DNA of 64,000 nt from Myxacorys almedinensis A (GCF_010091945.1 NZ_WVIE01000009.1:1-64000); one strand, 5' to 3'; shown: positions 17,272 through 27,274, counted from the stretch's first letter. Made by a program: numbers and translations. The notes: generated from the letters alone by a model not told the origin.

Positions 17272-18909
17272 ATGATGATCCAGTTTCTTCGTCCCCTCTC
17301 GTATTTATCGTTATCATCCGTAGTTTTTAGTGCGATTTTGCTTGCACCGAACGCAACTTTTGCCACTGAGCCGCCACGGCTGGAGTTGTCGCCTTCCGCG
17401 TCAGACTCTGATGTGAGCCAAGCTACCTCTGTTTCTCAGCAATCAGAATCAGAAAGTGAGGTAAGCCAAGTCACCTCTGTTTCCCAGCTATCAGATGTGC
17501 GCCCAACAGACTGGGCATTTCAGGCGTTGCAGTCGCTAGTTGAGCGCTATGGTTGCATTGCAGGATACCCTGACCGCACCTATCGGGGAAACCGGGCACT
17601 GACTCGGTATGAGTTTGCGGCGGGTCTCAATGCCTGCCTCGATCGCGTGAATGAACTCATTGCAGCATCAACGGCTGACTTGGTTAAAAAAGAAGATCTT
17701 GCAACCCTGCAAAAGCTACAAGAAGAGTTTGCATCAGAGTTAGCGACCTTGCGCGGTCGAGTTGATGCGCTAGAAGCAAGAACAACAACCTTAGAAAGAC
17801 AGCAATTCTCAACAACAACAAGACTGCGAGGAGAGACCATCTTCTCTGTTGCGAATGTATTTGGGGATGAAAGAGCCGGAGGCGGCGACCTACAAGATAA
17901 CGCCACCTTGTCCTATCGTGTTCGGCTAAACTTTGAATCCAGCTTCACCGGGAAAGATCTGCTACGCATCCGGTTGCAGGGTCGAAATGTTCCATCCTTG
18001 AGTGGAGCCGTGACTGGCACCAGCATGACGCGCCTCTCCTACGACGGAAACGAAGGTGGGCAAGTTGGGATCGATGATCTATTTTACCGCTTTCCCTTGG
18101 GCGACAACACACGAGTATGGCTGATTGCCAATGGCTACGGTTCAGAAAATATTGCCAACCCGCTCAATCCATTTCTTCAAAGTGGCGGTTCTGGGGCGTT
18201 GTCTCGGTTTGGTCGATATAGCCCACTCTATCGAACGGTGGAAGGACCTGGCGTTGCCGTTGAGCAAAAGTTGGGAGATGCCTTAACCTTGTCTCTCGCC
18301 TATCGTGCCCGCAATGCCAGTGATCCGGCTGAGAAAGCTGGATTGTTTGATGGCAATCATAGTGCCTTAGCACAATTGTTATTTTCACCGAGCCAAAACT
18401 TGAGCCTGGGTTTAACGTACACTCGTGCCTACTATACAGGAACGGCGGTCAACGCAACCGGGGGAACAGGGAGCGCCTTTGCCCAACGACCTTTTGGCAC
18501 AGTTGCCACCCTAACCAACTCCTATGGTGCGATCGCAAGCTTTCGGGTGAGTCCCCAGTTTAATATTTCGGGTTGGGCAGGCTTGACCAATGCAGAGGCA
18601 AAAGCAGGGGCAAATCAGGGCGCGAATGCAGATATTTTCAACTGGTCAGTTGCGCTGGCGTTTCCCGATTTAGGCAAGAAAGGCAATTTAGGCGGGATTA
18701 TCGTCGGAATGCCGCCTAAAGCCACGAGCAATGATATTGCGGCTCGTGAGGATAGCGACACATCATTGCATATAGAAGCCCTTTACCGATATCAATTGAA
18801 TAACAAAGTGTCGATTACCCCAGGCGTGATTGTTATTCTCAATCCTGAACATAACAGAGCAAACGATACCCAGTTTGTTGGCGTTGTTCGGACAACATTT
18901 GCCTTCTAG
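17272..18909 (+). CDS. SLH-domain outer-membrane porin (OprB/iron-uptake porin family)
   Basis: A 545-residue cyanobacterial porin. It has a signal peptide (about 1-31), then a low-complexity Ser/Gln/Val linker with the repeated SQ(V/A)TSVSQ. One SLH domain follows (about 78-130, RPTDWAFQALQSLVERYGCIAGYPD), which binds peptidoglycan-linked polymer. A coiled coil (about 140-182) precedes a beta-barrel of the OprB type to a C-terminal aromatic (FAF). Family members pass small solutes or inorganic ions; the substrate cannot be deduced here. A TTGACA/GATATT promoter and an inverted repeat precede it, and a strong hairpin terminator follows. Confidence 0.9.
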   Translation: MMIQFLRPLSYLSLSSVVFSAILLAPNATFATEPPRLELSPSASDSDVSQATSVSQQSESESEVSQVTSVSQLSDVRPTDWAFQALQSLVERYGCIAGYPDRTYRGNRALTRYEFAAGLNACLDRVNELIAASTADLVKKEDLATLQKLQEEFASELATLRGRVDALEARTTTLERQQFSTTTRLRGETIFSVANVFGDERAGGGDLQDNATLSYRVRLNFESSFTGKDLLRIRLQGRNVPSLSGAVTGTSMTRLSYDGNEGGQVGIDDLFYRFPLGDNTRVWLIANGYGSENIANPLNPFLQSGGSGALSRFGRYSPLYRTVEGPGVAVEQKLGDALTLSLAYRARNASDPAEKAGLFDGNHSALAQLLFSPSQNLSLGLTYTRAYYTGTAVNATGGTGSAFAQRPFGTVATLTNSYGAIASFRVSPQFNISGWAGLTNAEAKAGANQGANADIFNWSVALAFPDLGKKGNLGGIIVGMPPKATSNDIAAREDSDTSLHIEALYRYQLNNKVSITPGVIVILNPEHNRANDTQFVGVVRTTFAF

Positions 18910-18959
18910 CCCAAGCATCGAATAAGCGAGGGTAATATTTAGTTCTCTTCACGCCATTT

Positions 18960-18998
18960 CCTCTCCAGGTTCTAATCGAACTTTGGAGAGGCTTTTTG
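18960..18998 (+). terminator. intrinsic terminator after the porin
   Basis: Hairpin with arms 18960-18972 and 18978-18991 (CCTCTCC-GGTTC against GAAC-TTGGAGAGG, one bulge) and a five-base loop. It is followed by CTTTTTG and lies 50 bases after the porin stop. Confidence 0.85.
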
Positions 18999-19006
18999 TG
19001 GGTGAA

Positions 19007-19867
19007 TCACGCGCACCCGTCAGTTCGTCGAGCCTCAACTACAACAACAGGAATTGAACTCGATTCTAAAACTGCCTGAGACACCGAACCAACCAGCACA
19101 TTCTGCCAAGGCTGGTATCCCCGCTTGCCCATCACAATTTCTGTAACCTGATAGGCGTGAGCCGCCTGGAGAATTTGCTCTGGCACCGTCCCACTCGCTG
19201 TTATAAACTGATGACGAATATCAGACAGAAGGCGGTGCGATCGCGCTTGAAGCTGCTCGATCGAGTCTATTTGGTCAGTGTTCGCAACATGTAGAACAAT
19301 TACTTCTGCATCACTGCGGCGAGCCAGTTCAGCCACCTTTGTTAGCACATGAGTTGCCAGCAAAGAAGTATCGATCGCCGCCAACAAAACAACACGGCTC
19401 GTGACAGACACCTTGGTAGGATCGATCTCTCCGCGCTGCAATAAACGAGGCGCAAACGCTGGAATTGCCCACGCTCCCAGAGGGGCAGTAACCAAAATTG
19501 ACAGTGCTGCCACTGCCAAAATCGATCCTGTTGAGAAGTCAAACCCAAAAATCCAAATTGCGGTTAGTGCGATCGCAACTGCTTCTAACGACGCTGGCAG
19601 AAACCCAAGCCGTAGAGCAACTGTTCCTTGTTGTGCCAGCTTTTCGCGATCAAGACCTAACCCTGCCTTCATCAAAATGATCATGACCGCCGCTATCCGC
19701 AAATCGCCTGCCGCGTTCAGCACGGTTGGGCTAAGTGTGTTGCTCATGTGGGAGCCTAACCCGATGCCGACCAAAATCATGCCCACTAAGGCAGGAACCT
19801 TCAAACGGCGAACCAATTGACCAACAAAAAAGCCGAGTAACAAAATCCAAATAATGCTTTCTAACAT
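19007..19867 (-). CDS. shortened cation:proton antiporter fused to a USP domain
   Basis: The first about 148 residues match the ends of a CPA-type antiporter. The N-terminal part has LLLGFFVGQLVRRLKVPALVGMILVG, MKAGLGLDREKL and LFGFD-like WIFGFDF. Directly after this comes ILVTAPLGAWAIPAFAPRLL, normally the end of the membrane domain. A membrane domain of this family is usually near 380 residues, so the central helices with the ion-binding acidic residues appear to be missing in frame. The C-terminal universal stress protein domain (about 158-283) is intact, with the ATP motif GKRG-x9-GS. The start is ATG 19867; upstream codons lack family similarity. It lies downstream of a DUF190 gene on the same strand. 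It may be a pseudogene-like relic or a USP carrier tethered to the membrane. Confidence 0.8.
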   Translation of the reverse strand: MLESIIWILLLGFFVGQLVRRLKVPALVGMILVGIGLGSHMSNTLSPTVLNAAGDLRIAAVMIILMKAGLGLDREKLAQQGTVALRLGFLPASLEAVAIALTAIWIFGFDFSTGSILAVAALSILVTAPLGAWAIPAFAPRLLQRGEIDPTKVSVTSRVVLLAAIDTSLLATHVLTKVAELARRSDAEVIVLHVANTDQIDSIEQLQARSHRLLSDIRHQFITASGTVPEQILQAAHAYQVTEIVMGKRGYQPWQNVLVGSVSQAVLESSSIPVVVVEARRTDGCA

Positions 19868-20109
19868 CACGCCGCAGATCAACGAGTTACGTGGGGTAGC
19901 GTGACCTGCTGACAGAGAAGAATTTAGACAAGCTCCCCTCTCCCGCAGCAGGTCGGAAAAGGAGGAGCCATCAGCCTTTGAGATAGGATGATTTTCTTGT
20001 CTCAAACGGTGGTTATGGCAAGCCCCATTGCCTCAAATCCACTAAAATTATGCCACAGATTGGCATAATAACAGGGCATTGAATACTCAGACAGTTAGAA
20101 AATTGCTAT

Positions 20110-20439
20110 CTAGTTCAAAACATTCGATTTAAGCACCGTCATTGGCTGAAGCGTGATCAAGCCTGAATGAACCATTGCTCGGATAGCAGGAATAAACTCA
20201 GTTAGTACATCTTCGCGATCGATGATTGTAATCACAATAGGTACATCAATTGAGAGTGCCAGAATATTTGCTGTGCGAATTTTTCCCTTTTCACCAAATC
20301 CTGCCATTCCTCGTGTTACCGTTGCGCCTGCAAGCCCATGTTCACGAGCCAGAGTTACGATCGCACTATAAAGCGGCTGATGCTTCCACTGGTCTGTTTC
20401 CCCAATATAGATGGTTAACTGTTGCCACCGACTCATCAT
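20110..20439 (-). CDS. DUF190 family PII-like protein
   Basis: A 109-residue protein with the ferredoxin-like pattern of DUF190 (LTIYIGETDQ, AIVTLAREHGLAGATVTRGMAGFG, VPIVITIIDRE). These belong to the PII-like group that often accompany transporters, such as CrcB channels and antiporters, and are thought to regulate them. It is upstream of the antiporter-USP gene on the same strand, 242 bases away, consistent with a regulator-transporter unit. GGAGG precedes two adjacent ATGs. The ligand is unknown. Confidence 0.85.
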   Translation of the reverse strand: MMSRWQQLTIYIGETDQWKHQPLYSAIVTLAREHGLAGATVTRGMAGFGEKGKIRTANILALSIDVPIVITIIDREDVLTEFIPAIRAMVHSGLITLQPMTVLKSNVLN

Positions 20440-20959
20440 CGCCTCCGATCATTTCCTCAAGTTAAGTAAAGCTCGTTACTAAACCGATTGATATGCAACG
20501 TTGAGCTTAATGCAGTTTGATTTTTTCAGCCAGTTTTATAAGCACAACAGTGCTTGCGATCGCGCATCTTTTATAGCTTGGGACTAGTACATTTTCCTAA
20601 AGGGCTAGAGAACATCGATGTACAGCCAGTTTTTTTAGCACGTTATTTGATTAAAATTAACCTCGCCTTGCTACACGGAAACAGAGATCCCTGCACTAAA
20701 CTATGCGATCGCTGAGTAGATTGGTCTGTTCTATCCTCAACCGTGGAAAGAAAATGTGACAAGAAAGTGACACAACCTTTAGAGCAACGTTTGAAAAGCA
20801 ACCAGAAGCAAATGACAGAGCAAAACCAGATGATGAAGACCCCTCTTTGAGCAGAGTCGCGATCACAACTAGATTCCCCTCCTGATAGAGTCTCGTCTGC
20901 TTTAACTTTCTTAACCTAGAAGCAACATCAAGTTCTAAAACTAAAGTTGGAGCGTGACT
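20440..20959. other. divergent intergenic region, DUF190 / PAP-like gene
   Basis: About 520 bases that must hold two divergent promoters. It has a small AAGCAC/GTGCTT hairpin near 20540, two HIP1-like sites, and GTGACA twice in direct orientation (20756-20761 and 20767-20772, one helical turn apart), a possible regulator site. No gene or structured RNA was recognised. Confidence 0.5.
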
Positions 20960-21709
20960 ATGGTAGCCAACGTTGTAAAGCTAAATCAGTCAAATAGACT
21001 TAGCAACCTGAGCACAGAAGACCTTAAAGCTGAGGTTCTAGCACTCACCAATGGGCGCGATGGTGAGCCATTGAAGGAGAAAGTCGCGTTCCACAAGCGT
21101 GAACTAGCGCCATATTTCGAGGAACTACAGAGCCGCAATCCATATCCAACTGTAGAAGACCAAATTCCTGTTGTCTTGGGCGTGTGGACGCCTGTGTGGT
21201 CTACGATTCCATTTCACGATGCGTTACCTGGTCGCCTTCACGAGTGCTCTTATCAAATTTTTCAAGACAACGGCTACTATGCCAACATCGCACGCTATGC
21301 TCCAGGCAACCGCTACGGTCTGCTCAAGAAGCTTTCTATGTTTCTTGCTGCCTACGATTTTATGGTGATGCAAAGCTTCGAAGTGCGTGATGGAGAATGG
21401 TTTATTCAGAATGTTGCGATCGAGCAAAAACTCAGACGACGAATTGTCCCCCTTACCATTGAGCGCGCAGAAAGCTGGTTTGATGCAGTTCTACACTCTC
21501 GGTGGAAAGAGTTTACGGAAAAGACCAAACTCCCTAAGGAACTCAAACTAGATAACCTTGATAGAAACACGGTCAAAAAATTTGAGAAGACTTATTTGGC
21601 GATTCCAAAATTTGAGCATTTGTATGTCGATCACGATTTGCGCGTTGTGAAGACGCAACGGGAAGCAAAGCAACGCCCCTCCTATACGATCGCTGTTCGC
21701 CGGAAATAA
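20960..21709 (+). CDS. PAP/fibrillin-like protein
   Basis: A 249-residue soluble protein. Residues about 60-160 (VLGVWTPVWSTIPFHDALPG, SYQIFQDNGYYANIARY) resemble the lipocalin-like plastid-lipid-associated/fibrillin domain that cyanobacteria use around thylakoid lipids. The C-terminal third is basic (ELKLDNLDRNTVKKFEKTYL) and ends RRK. No signal or membrane segment is seen. The start ATG at 20960 is favoured over GTG 20954 because GGAG at 20949-20952 is correctly spaced only for the ATG. The family call is from pattern memory and moderate; a general conserved hypothetical is the alternative. Confidence 0.6.
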   Translation: MVANVVKLNQSNRLSNLSTEDLKAEVLALTNGRDGEPLKEKVAFHKRELAPYFEELQSRNPYPTVEDQIPVVLGVWTPVWSTIPFHDALPGRLHECSYQIFQDNGYYANIARYAPGNRYGLLKKLSMFLAAYDFMVMQSFEVRDGEWFIQNVAIEQKLRRRIVPLTIERAESWFDAVLHSRWKEFTEKTKLPKELKLDNLDRNTVKKFEKTYLAIPKFEHLYVDHDLRVVKTQREAKQRPSYTIAVRRK

Positions 21710-21770
21710 ATTCATCAGATCTAATAGAAGATGCAATTTGAAACCGTGTCCCTTTTTGTACGGGTTCACC

Positions 21771-21849
21771 ATTGTCTGAAGCGCACTATTGTCTGAAGCA
21801 TTGCTTCGTACAACTATATTGTCTTGAGCCAGAATTGTCTTGAGTCAGA
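21771..21849. repeat. short degenerate tandem repeats (ATTGTCT...)
   Basis: ATTGTCTGAAGC occurs at 21771 and 21788. Two adjacent 16-base copies of ATTGTCTTGAGYCAGA follow at 21818-21833 and 21834-21849, with one mismatch. They lie between the 3' ends of two convergent genes. Confidence 0.7.
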
Positions 21850-21865
21850 ACAGCATCGCTTAGAG

Positions 21866-22852
21866 TTAGCGAACTTCTGGTTCAGGGGGTTGCGGATCGC
21901 TTTCCGCTTCTTCATTAGCAGATAGGACAGGTTGCACTGGGTTTGGCGTTTGTTGAGTCTGCGGAGGAGCTACATTCGCTGATGTCAATGGAGGCTGCGG
22001 AGCCAAAAAAGGCTCGGAGTTGACCACTGGTAACGCTTGATTTGTCTCGCCAAGTTCCAAAGGATCACTCTGTCTTGGCTGCTTTACCTTCGGCTCTTTC
22101 TCTACCCTAGCTGCGATTTCAGGAGCACCCTTTGCGTGGTTCGGCAACTTAGCGGTAACTGCTTGTGGTTGCAGCCATGGCTGGTGGGTTGCAAGTTCAG
22201 CAGAAGGTGTTACAGGTTGCCTTCTATTACGGATCTTGGGTTCCACGATATTCTTCAGTTGCCAATCCCGATCTTCGCGATCGGCTTGGATCTGATGCAT
22301 CAATGTTGCATGTCTTTCGGTTGCCCAATATTCGCTTTTGATTTGCTGCAACTGATTCGCTGTTTGAAAGGCTTGCCCCCATAAGCTCTCCCTCATCTGA
22401 CGGGTTGCATGGTGCGTAATCGCTGCTGCTATTTTGTCAGTCGTTTTCCATTTTGTTATACGATCGCGGGATTGCTCATAAATCGGAGAACTTTCTGTGA
22501 TCATCTGTGCGATCGCTAGCGCTTCACTCAAGTCTCCCGCTTGAAATTTGGCTTCTCCTAGTGCTAGTAGCTGCTCGCTCCAAGACCTCACCAATCGATC
22601 ACCAACATCATGCAATGGGTCATCTGGTGAAATGTTCCCCACAAGGCGAATTGCCATTGCCAATCCCAACGGGGTTTGCTGATTTGCCTTAGCCTGAGCA
22701 CACGACAATCGCGCTGTTAGCGGGGAATGTCGATCAATCGTCTCACAGCGAAAGGTAGGCAGCGTAATTAAAACTTGAAATGCAATCAATGCCATTCCCC
22801 ACGGCGCGGCAATTAGCCCAACCCAAATATGTCTTATCCAATAGGGTCTCAT
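21866..22852 (-). CDS. membrane-anchored protein, TPR-like with Pro-rich tail
   Basis: Conserved-looking cyanobacterial hypothetical of 328 residues. A single N-terminal membrane segment (about 9-32, VGLIAAPWGMALIAFQVLITL) anchors it. Residues about 60-190 are helical with a TPR-like stretch (LLALGEAKFQAGDLSEALAIAQMI). The last about 100 residues are Pro/Gln/Glu-rich and probably disordered. Homologues are sometimes named chromosome segregation ATPase, but no ATP-binding motif is present, so I would not use that name. The start ATG 22852 is chosen over one at 22894 because the anchor follows it closely. Confidence 0.65.
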   Translation of the reverse strand: MRPYWIRHIWVGLIAAPWGMALIAFQVLITLPTFRCETIDRHSPLTARLSCAQAKANQQTPLGLAMAIRLVGNISPDDPLHDVGDRLVRSWSEQLLALGEAKFQAGDLSEALAIAQMITESSPIYEQSRDRITKWKTTDKIAAAITHHATRQMRESLWGQAFQTANQLQQIKSEYWATERHATLMHQIQADREDRDWQLKNIVEPKIRNRRQPVTPSAELATHQPWLQPQAVTAKLPNHAKGAPEIAARVEKEPKVKQPRQSDPLELGETNQALPVVNSEPFLAPQPPLTSANVAPPQTQQTPNPVQPVLSANEEAESDPQPPEPEVR

Positions 22853-23162
22853 CTTGCGTACTCTCCGCGTTCTGCACGATTCAAAATCGCCCAATATCTG
22901 ACGGAAGATGCTGTTTGAAACACACGTTTGGCGCGATAAGGTTAGAGTGCCCAGATGGGCGTAAAAAAGCCAATTGTTCCACAGAAGAGAGCTACGCCAC
23001 TACCAAAGTTTGCAAGCAAATTAGAGTTGCGCTCAGATTGTCGTAACACCTGATTGCTATGACATCAGATGGTCATGGCAACTTGTTCTGCTAGGCGATC
23101 GCAGTCAATGTTCCTTGCATAAGTTTGCAGATTTGGAAGGTGCTACTTTTTTGTTGTGCTTA

Positions 23163-25871
23163 CTACCGTGCTTGCTGAATCGGAACTTCAATCCAAAATT
23201 CAGTCCCTTCTGTAGAGTCAGAGTCGCATTTAAAAACACCGCCGTGTTTTCCAACCACAATTTCGTAACTGATCGACAGCCCCATTCCAGTTCCTTTGCC
23301 AATGGGTTTGGTCGTGAAAAATGGTTCAAAGATTTTTGCTTTCACGTTAGGTGGAATACCCAAACCATTATCTTTAATACAAATAGCAATGCGATCGCTG
23401 CTCAAACGTTCAGTGTGAATCGAAATCATAGGAGCGCGATCGCATCCCTCTTTCACCCCAATCTCTAAAGCATCGATCGCGTTACTAAGCACATTCATAA
23501 ACACTTGGTTAAGCTGGCTTGCATAGCACTCAACCAAGGGTAAGTCGCCATATTCTTTGTGCAATTCAATACTGCAACTGTTGCCATCTAGCTTAAACCG
23601 ATGTTTGAGAATAAGCAGCGTGCTATCAATTCCTTCATGAATGTCAACCGCCTTAAACTCAGCCTGATCGAGGCGAGAAAAATTCCGCAGCGACAGCACA
23701 ATTTGACGGATACGTTCGGTTCCTATCTGCATTGAAGAAACAGTTTTAGGTAAATCTTCTATTACAAACTCTAAGTCGATCTGTTCGATTTGTTCTAAAA
23801 TATCCGAGCCTGGATTTGAATAGCATGTTTGATAAATTTCAATCAGAGCGAGTAAGTCATCAACATAGCGTTTGACATGATTCAAATTCCCCGCAATAAA
23901 ATTAACAGGATTATTAATTTCGTGAGCAACCCCTGCAACAAGATGCCCTAGACTCGACATTTTTTCCGTCTGAATCAGTTGACCTTGAGTCTTTTTTAGG
24001 GTTTGTAGAGTCTGGGCTAACTGCTCAGCCTGAAGCTGAGTTTGAGCCAGCAATTCAGCCTGTTCTAGCCCAATGCCAAGTTGAGCGGCAACTTGCGTCA
24101 CAAACTGGATCTCGGTTTGCTCCCAGCAACGTGGTTTGTCGCACTGATGAATACACAGCAACCCCCACAACGCTTCGCCTTTAATCAGGGGCGCAACAAT
24201 CTTTGCTTTAATTGCAAATTGATCAAGAACAGCAACATAACATTGTTTGAGTTTTGCCTTGTGAATGTTTTCGAGGGCGCTCACTCGTCCATGCTGATAG
24301 AGAGATGCATATTCTTCAGCAAAGCAATGATCTTGAATCTTTTGATTGATTGCAGATGGAAATTCGGGTAGAACATCTTCAGCAACAACTTCGCCATAGT
24401 TAAATTTAGACACTGGATCAAAACTATAAACGATAACGCGATCGGCATTAAGCGTTTGACGTAACTCTTGAGTTACAGTTGTGAAAATAGTTTGAAAGTC
24501 GAGCGATCTGCGAATTTTAGCCACAACCTCAAACAAAATTCTTTGCTGTTCGGTGACTTGTTTGATCTGGGCTGTTCGCTGCTCAACTTGAGCTTCTAAA
24601 CTAAAATTTAGGACTTGCAACTGCTGATGGGTTTCATATTGCTGAATTGCAGTTGCAAATTGTTGCCCTAACGCCTGTGCTAACTCGATCTCGCCAATTG
24701 TCCATTCTGATGGCTGCCCGCGTTTTGTCTCTTTCCAGACATCAAACGACTGACGCGGATAGAGTTGTCGAGCATCTATTGAAAGCTCTCCTGCCCACAA
24801 AATTTCTGTGTCTATTTCATCGCGAAACACGCTCAAGTAGCCCAACAACTGGCGGCGATACCAAAGCGGAATCATTAGCACTCCGCGAATCTTGGTGGGG
24901 CGAAACGAAGCTTGTAAATTACGTAAACCAGGCTCTTTATATAAATCAGCGATCGCCCACACAGGCTTTTGCGTAGACTTAAAATATGCTTGCCAGACAT
25001 TGTATTGTTCCATCAAAGCGTGGGGCGCGTTTTCCAACACAATTGGCTGGGTTCCCGTTTGATAAAGTCTCAAATAACAGCTAGGCGATTGTGTGCGAGT
25101 CTCTTTCATCTCGAAGGCATCTGCGTGTAGCCACAGCCGCCCTCCAGACCCGCCAAATGCTGAAACAGATGCTTCTAAAGCGGCTTGGGGTTCAATAGTG
25201 GAAAACGAGTGGAGAAATTGACTAATTTGATTGATTGTTGCCTCTCGGCAAGCTTGTTCGCGGGCTTGGGTTGTTAGCGTGGATTGTGCGATCGCAACTG
25301 AAAGGAGATCGACAACCTGCTGCACCGTTTGCACATCTGACTCTGAGATATCTTTCGGCTCTGCATGGTGAGACACAAACAGACCCCAAAGCTGATCGTG
25401 ATGCAGAATCGGAATGACAAGCGACGACTGAACGCCCATGGCTGTGAGATACTCAGCATGGCACGGATCAATAGGGCGGTAACGAATCTGTTCGTAATCT
25501 ACGGTGTCACCGTTCTCGCGCTCAATACTCTGACCAATTCTTTGATGTGCCACATCTACAACCGAGCGGGCCCGCGCTTGAGTGAAGAGATCGCGCGCAT
25601 GGGGGGGAATATCGTCGGCAGGAAAATTCATCCCTAGCAGAGACGGTAAGCGATCGCATCTCAGCCACTCTGAGGTAACCTGACCATGACCATCAGGCTG
25701 AAATCGGTAAATCTTGATCCGATCAGTATTTAGAAAAGCCCCAACCTCTGCCGTGGCAACATCAAAAATACTGCTAAGCTCATCAGAGCGGCGTAGGCAA
25801 TCGGTGATTCGGCTCAACAATACATCATCACTGGTTGCTGCACTAGCAACTTCCCCAGACTCTAGGCTCAT
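23163..25871 (-). CDS. multi-GAF sensor histidine kinase with a bilin-type GAF
   Basis: A 902-residue soluble kinase. GAF1 (about 15-200) has the phytochrome/cyanobacteriochrome layout: [27 protein letters not shown], then the Cys-His pair of DPCHAEYL (Cys137) where linear tetrapyrroles attach, followed by [11 protein letters not shown] and [12 protein letters not shown]2 (about 205-395) and GAF3 (about 450-610) follow, then a coiled coil, HisKA with His650 in [10 protein letters not shown] and HATPase_c to the end ([13 protein letters not shown]). No receiver or PHY domain is apparent. The start is ATG 25871; a GTG at 25886 adds five residues. Light sensing is inferred from the Cys-His pair. 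Confidence 0.9.
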   Translation of the reverse strand: MSLESGEVASAATSDDVLLSRITDCLRRSDELSSIFDVATAEVGAFLNTDRIKIYRFQPDGHGQVTSEWLRCDRLPSLLGMNFPADDIPPHARDLFTQARARSVVDVAHQRIGQSIERENGDTVDYEQIRYRPIDPCHAEYLTAMGVQSSLVIPILHHDQLWGLFVSHHAEPKDISESDVQTVQQVVDLLSVAIAQSTLTTQAREQACREATINQISQFLHSFSTIEPQAALEASVSAFGGSGGRLWLHADAFEMKETRTQSPSCYLRLYQTGTQPIVLENAPHALMEQYNVWQAYFKSTQKPVWAIADLYKEPGLRNLQASFRPTKIRGVLMIPLWYRRQLLGYLSVFRDEIDTEILWAGELSIDARQLYPRQSFDVWKETKRGQPSEWTIGEIELAQALGQQFATAIQQYETHQQLQVLNFSLEAQVEQRTAQIKQVTEQQRILFEVVAKIRRSLDFQTIFTTVTQELRQTLNADRVIVYSFDPVSKFNYGEVVAEDVLPEFPSAINQKIQDHCFAEEYASLYQHGRVSALENIHKAKLKQCYVAVLDQFAIKAKIVAPLIKGEALWGLLCIHQCDKPRCWEQTEIQFVTQVAAQLGIGLEQAELLAQTQLQAEQLAQTLQTLKKTQGQLIQTEKMSSLGHLVAGVAHEINNPVNFIAGNLNHVKRYVDDLLALIEIYQTCYSNPGSDILEQIEQIDLEFVIEDLPKTVSSMQIGTERIRQIVLSLRNFSRLDQAEFKAVDIHEGIDSTLLILKHRFKLDGNSCSIELHKEYGDLPLVECYASQLNQVFMNVLSNAIDALEIGVKEGCDRAPMISIHTERLSSDRIAICIKDNGLGIPPNVKAKIFEPFFTTKPIGKGTGMGLSISYEIVVGKHGGVFKCDSDSTEGTEFWIEVPIQQAR

Positions 25872-26008
25872 CAATTTATTTCCCACCCATACAAAGACAG
25901 CAAGAGACCGTTTTGAGCAGTTAGCTAAGGTCTCTAGCTATGAGTATGGGCAGCGTTGGGTAAAAACTCACCACTAGTTTGGGCTTGGTTATTTACTATT
26001 TCTCGTAG

Positions 26009-26410
26009 TTATTTATTGCCTTTTGCAGAGGGAGTTTTGCGATCGCGCTGGCGAAACTCTGAGCAATCTGCTGCCTCTGGGGTCAAGGCAAGATGAGGAT
26101 TGACTGCACACTTAATATAAGGATTATTGTGAAAAAATTGACACTTTTTACACGGAAGCTGAACCGCCTGCTTTGAGGAAGGCGCGTTTCTTCTGAGCTT
26201 CCAGGTATCAGAGATAACACAAACGACGGTCGCCCACATTGCCACAAATCCAAGCGGAAGCAAAAGGAGGGCGGCATCGTAGATGAATGCACTCGTTGAA
26301 GATGAGTCAAAACGCTCAGCAGGCGGTTCACCAACTGACGTTTGAGCATGAATAGAGGGAGATGTGAGGGTGAAAAACCTTGACTCAGAAGACTGCATAA
26401 GACACTTCAA
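26009..26410 (-). CDS. small membrane protein with a Cys-rich tail
   Basis: A 133-residue protein with one membrane helix (about 45-67, DAALLLLPLGFVAMWATVVCVI). The C-terminal cytosolic or periplasmic part contains CKKCQFFHNNPYIKCAVNP and a later DCS, spacing reminiscent of a four-Cys metal or cluster site (C-x2-C-x10-C-x18-C). I recognise it as a cyanobacterial conserved hypothetical without known function. The start could also be the Met four codons in. It is transcribed away from the DUF4168 gene. Confidence 0.6.
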   Translation of the reverse strand: MKCLMQSSESRFFTLTSPSIHAQTSVGEPPAERFDSSSTSAFIYDAALLLLPLGFVAMWATVVCVISDTWKLRRNAPSSKQAVQLPCKKCQFFHNNPYIKCAVNPHLALTPEAADCSEFRQRDRKTPSAKGNK

Positions 26411-26748
26411 AAATTAAGGACAGGAACCGCAGTAGCTTCTGCCTACCAGGGAACTGAAATAACGCCCTGTGTGGGCTGATCTTGCCTCTAGTTGTAGCGA
26501 TCGCACGGCTAGATTATCTCTGTCGGGGGAGTTGGCTTACAAATTTTCTGGGTATATCTACAGAGGGAATCGAGCAGTCTCAAAACGTGCCCTCGCTAAT
26601 TTATAACGGATGTGAATCCTCGGCAAGATCGGTAGGATGATGCAGAGTTAAGTCGTATGAACCTCAAGCCTGTTCAAAAACAAGGGTCAAGTTCTGATGG
26701 CAAGCTTAGTCAAACCAGTTCGGTTAAATCAGCCGTGGAGGATGAATC
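26411..26748. other. divergent intergenic region
   Basis: About 340 bases upstream of two divergent genes. The only clear signal is GGAGGA at 26737-26742, six bases before the DUF4168 ATG. No promoter pair, gene or RNA was recognised. Confidence 0.5.
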
Positions 26749-27231
26749 ATGTTAAAGCATATTCTGATTGGGGGTTGTGTCATAGCACTCGGATTCGGAG
26801 GGGCATTGCCGACGCAGGCTCAAACTGCGCCCACCCCTCAAGCTGCGCCTGCTCCTTCTGTTAGCGCGGCAGATATGCAGAAGTTTGCCAGTGCTGTCAA
26901 ACAAATTTTATCAATTAGCCGTGCATCAGAAATGGCGGCAGGGCAAGCCATTCAGGGGGAAGGTCTGTCTGCCCAACGATTTGATGAGATTTACAAGTCT
27001 CAAAACGAGCCAAAGCAGAAGCCCAAAACCGAAATCCAGCCGAAAGAACGTCAAAGCTACGATCGGGCGATCGCAAAACTCGTTCAAATTCAGCAAGACA
27101 ACGAGACTAAAGCGGCAAAAGCAGTTCAGGAGCAAGGATTGAATCCTCAACAGTTCAATCAGATTTTTCAAGCGGTGAGAAGCAACCCTCAGTTACGTCA
27201 GCAAGTTCAAGACATGATCCGCGCAAAGTAG
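26749..27231 (+). CDS. DUF4168 secreted protein
   Basis: A 160-residue exported protein. It has a signal peptide (about 1-25, ending PTQAQ), an Ala/Pro linker, then two related halves. One half has DMQKFASAVKQILSISR ... GLSAQRFDEIYKSQ and the other has YDRAIAKLVQIQQDNE ... GLNPQQFNQIFQAVR, each ending in the L-x-x-Q-x-F-(D/N)-x-I motif typical of DUF4168. The function of the family is unknown. A strong GGAGGA ribosome site sets the start. It is followed by a small inverted-repeat element. Confidence 0.88.
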   Translation: MLKHILIGGCVIALGFGGALPTQAQTAPTPQAAPAPSVSAADMQKFASAVKQILSISRASEMAAGQAIQGEGLSAQRFDEIYKSQNEPKQKPKTEIQPKERQSYDRAIAKLVQIQQDNETKAAKAVQEQGLNPQQFNQIFQAVRSNPQLRQQVQDMIRAK

Positions 27232-27274
27232 AACCCCTGGCTGGTTCTGCGGGGTGAACATCTTGTACACCCCC

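Noticed and set aside
20756-20772. CRP-like TGTGAC site
   Set aside because: The two halves are direct, not inverted, repeats, so it is not a CRP palindrome.
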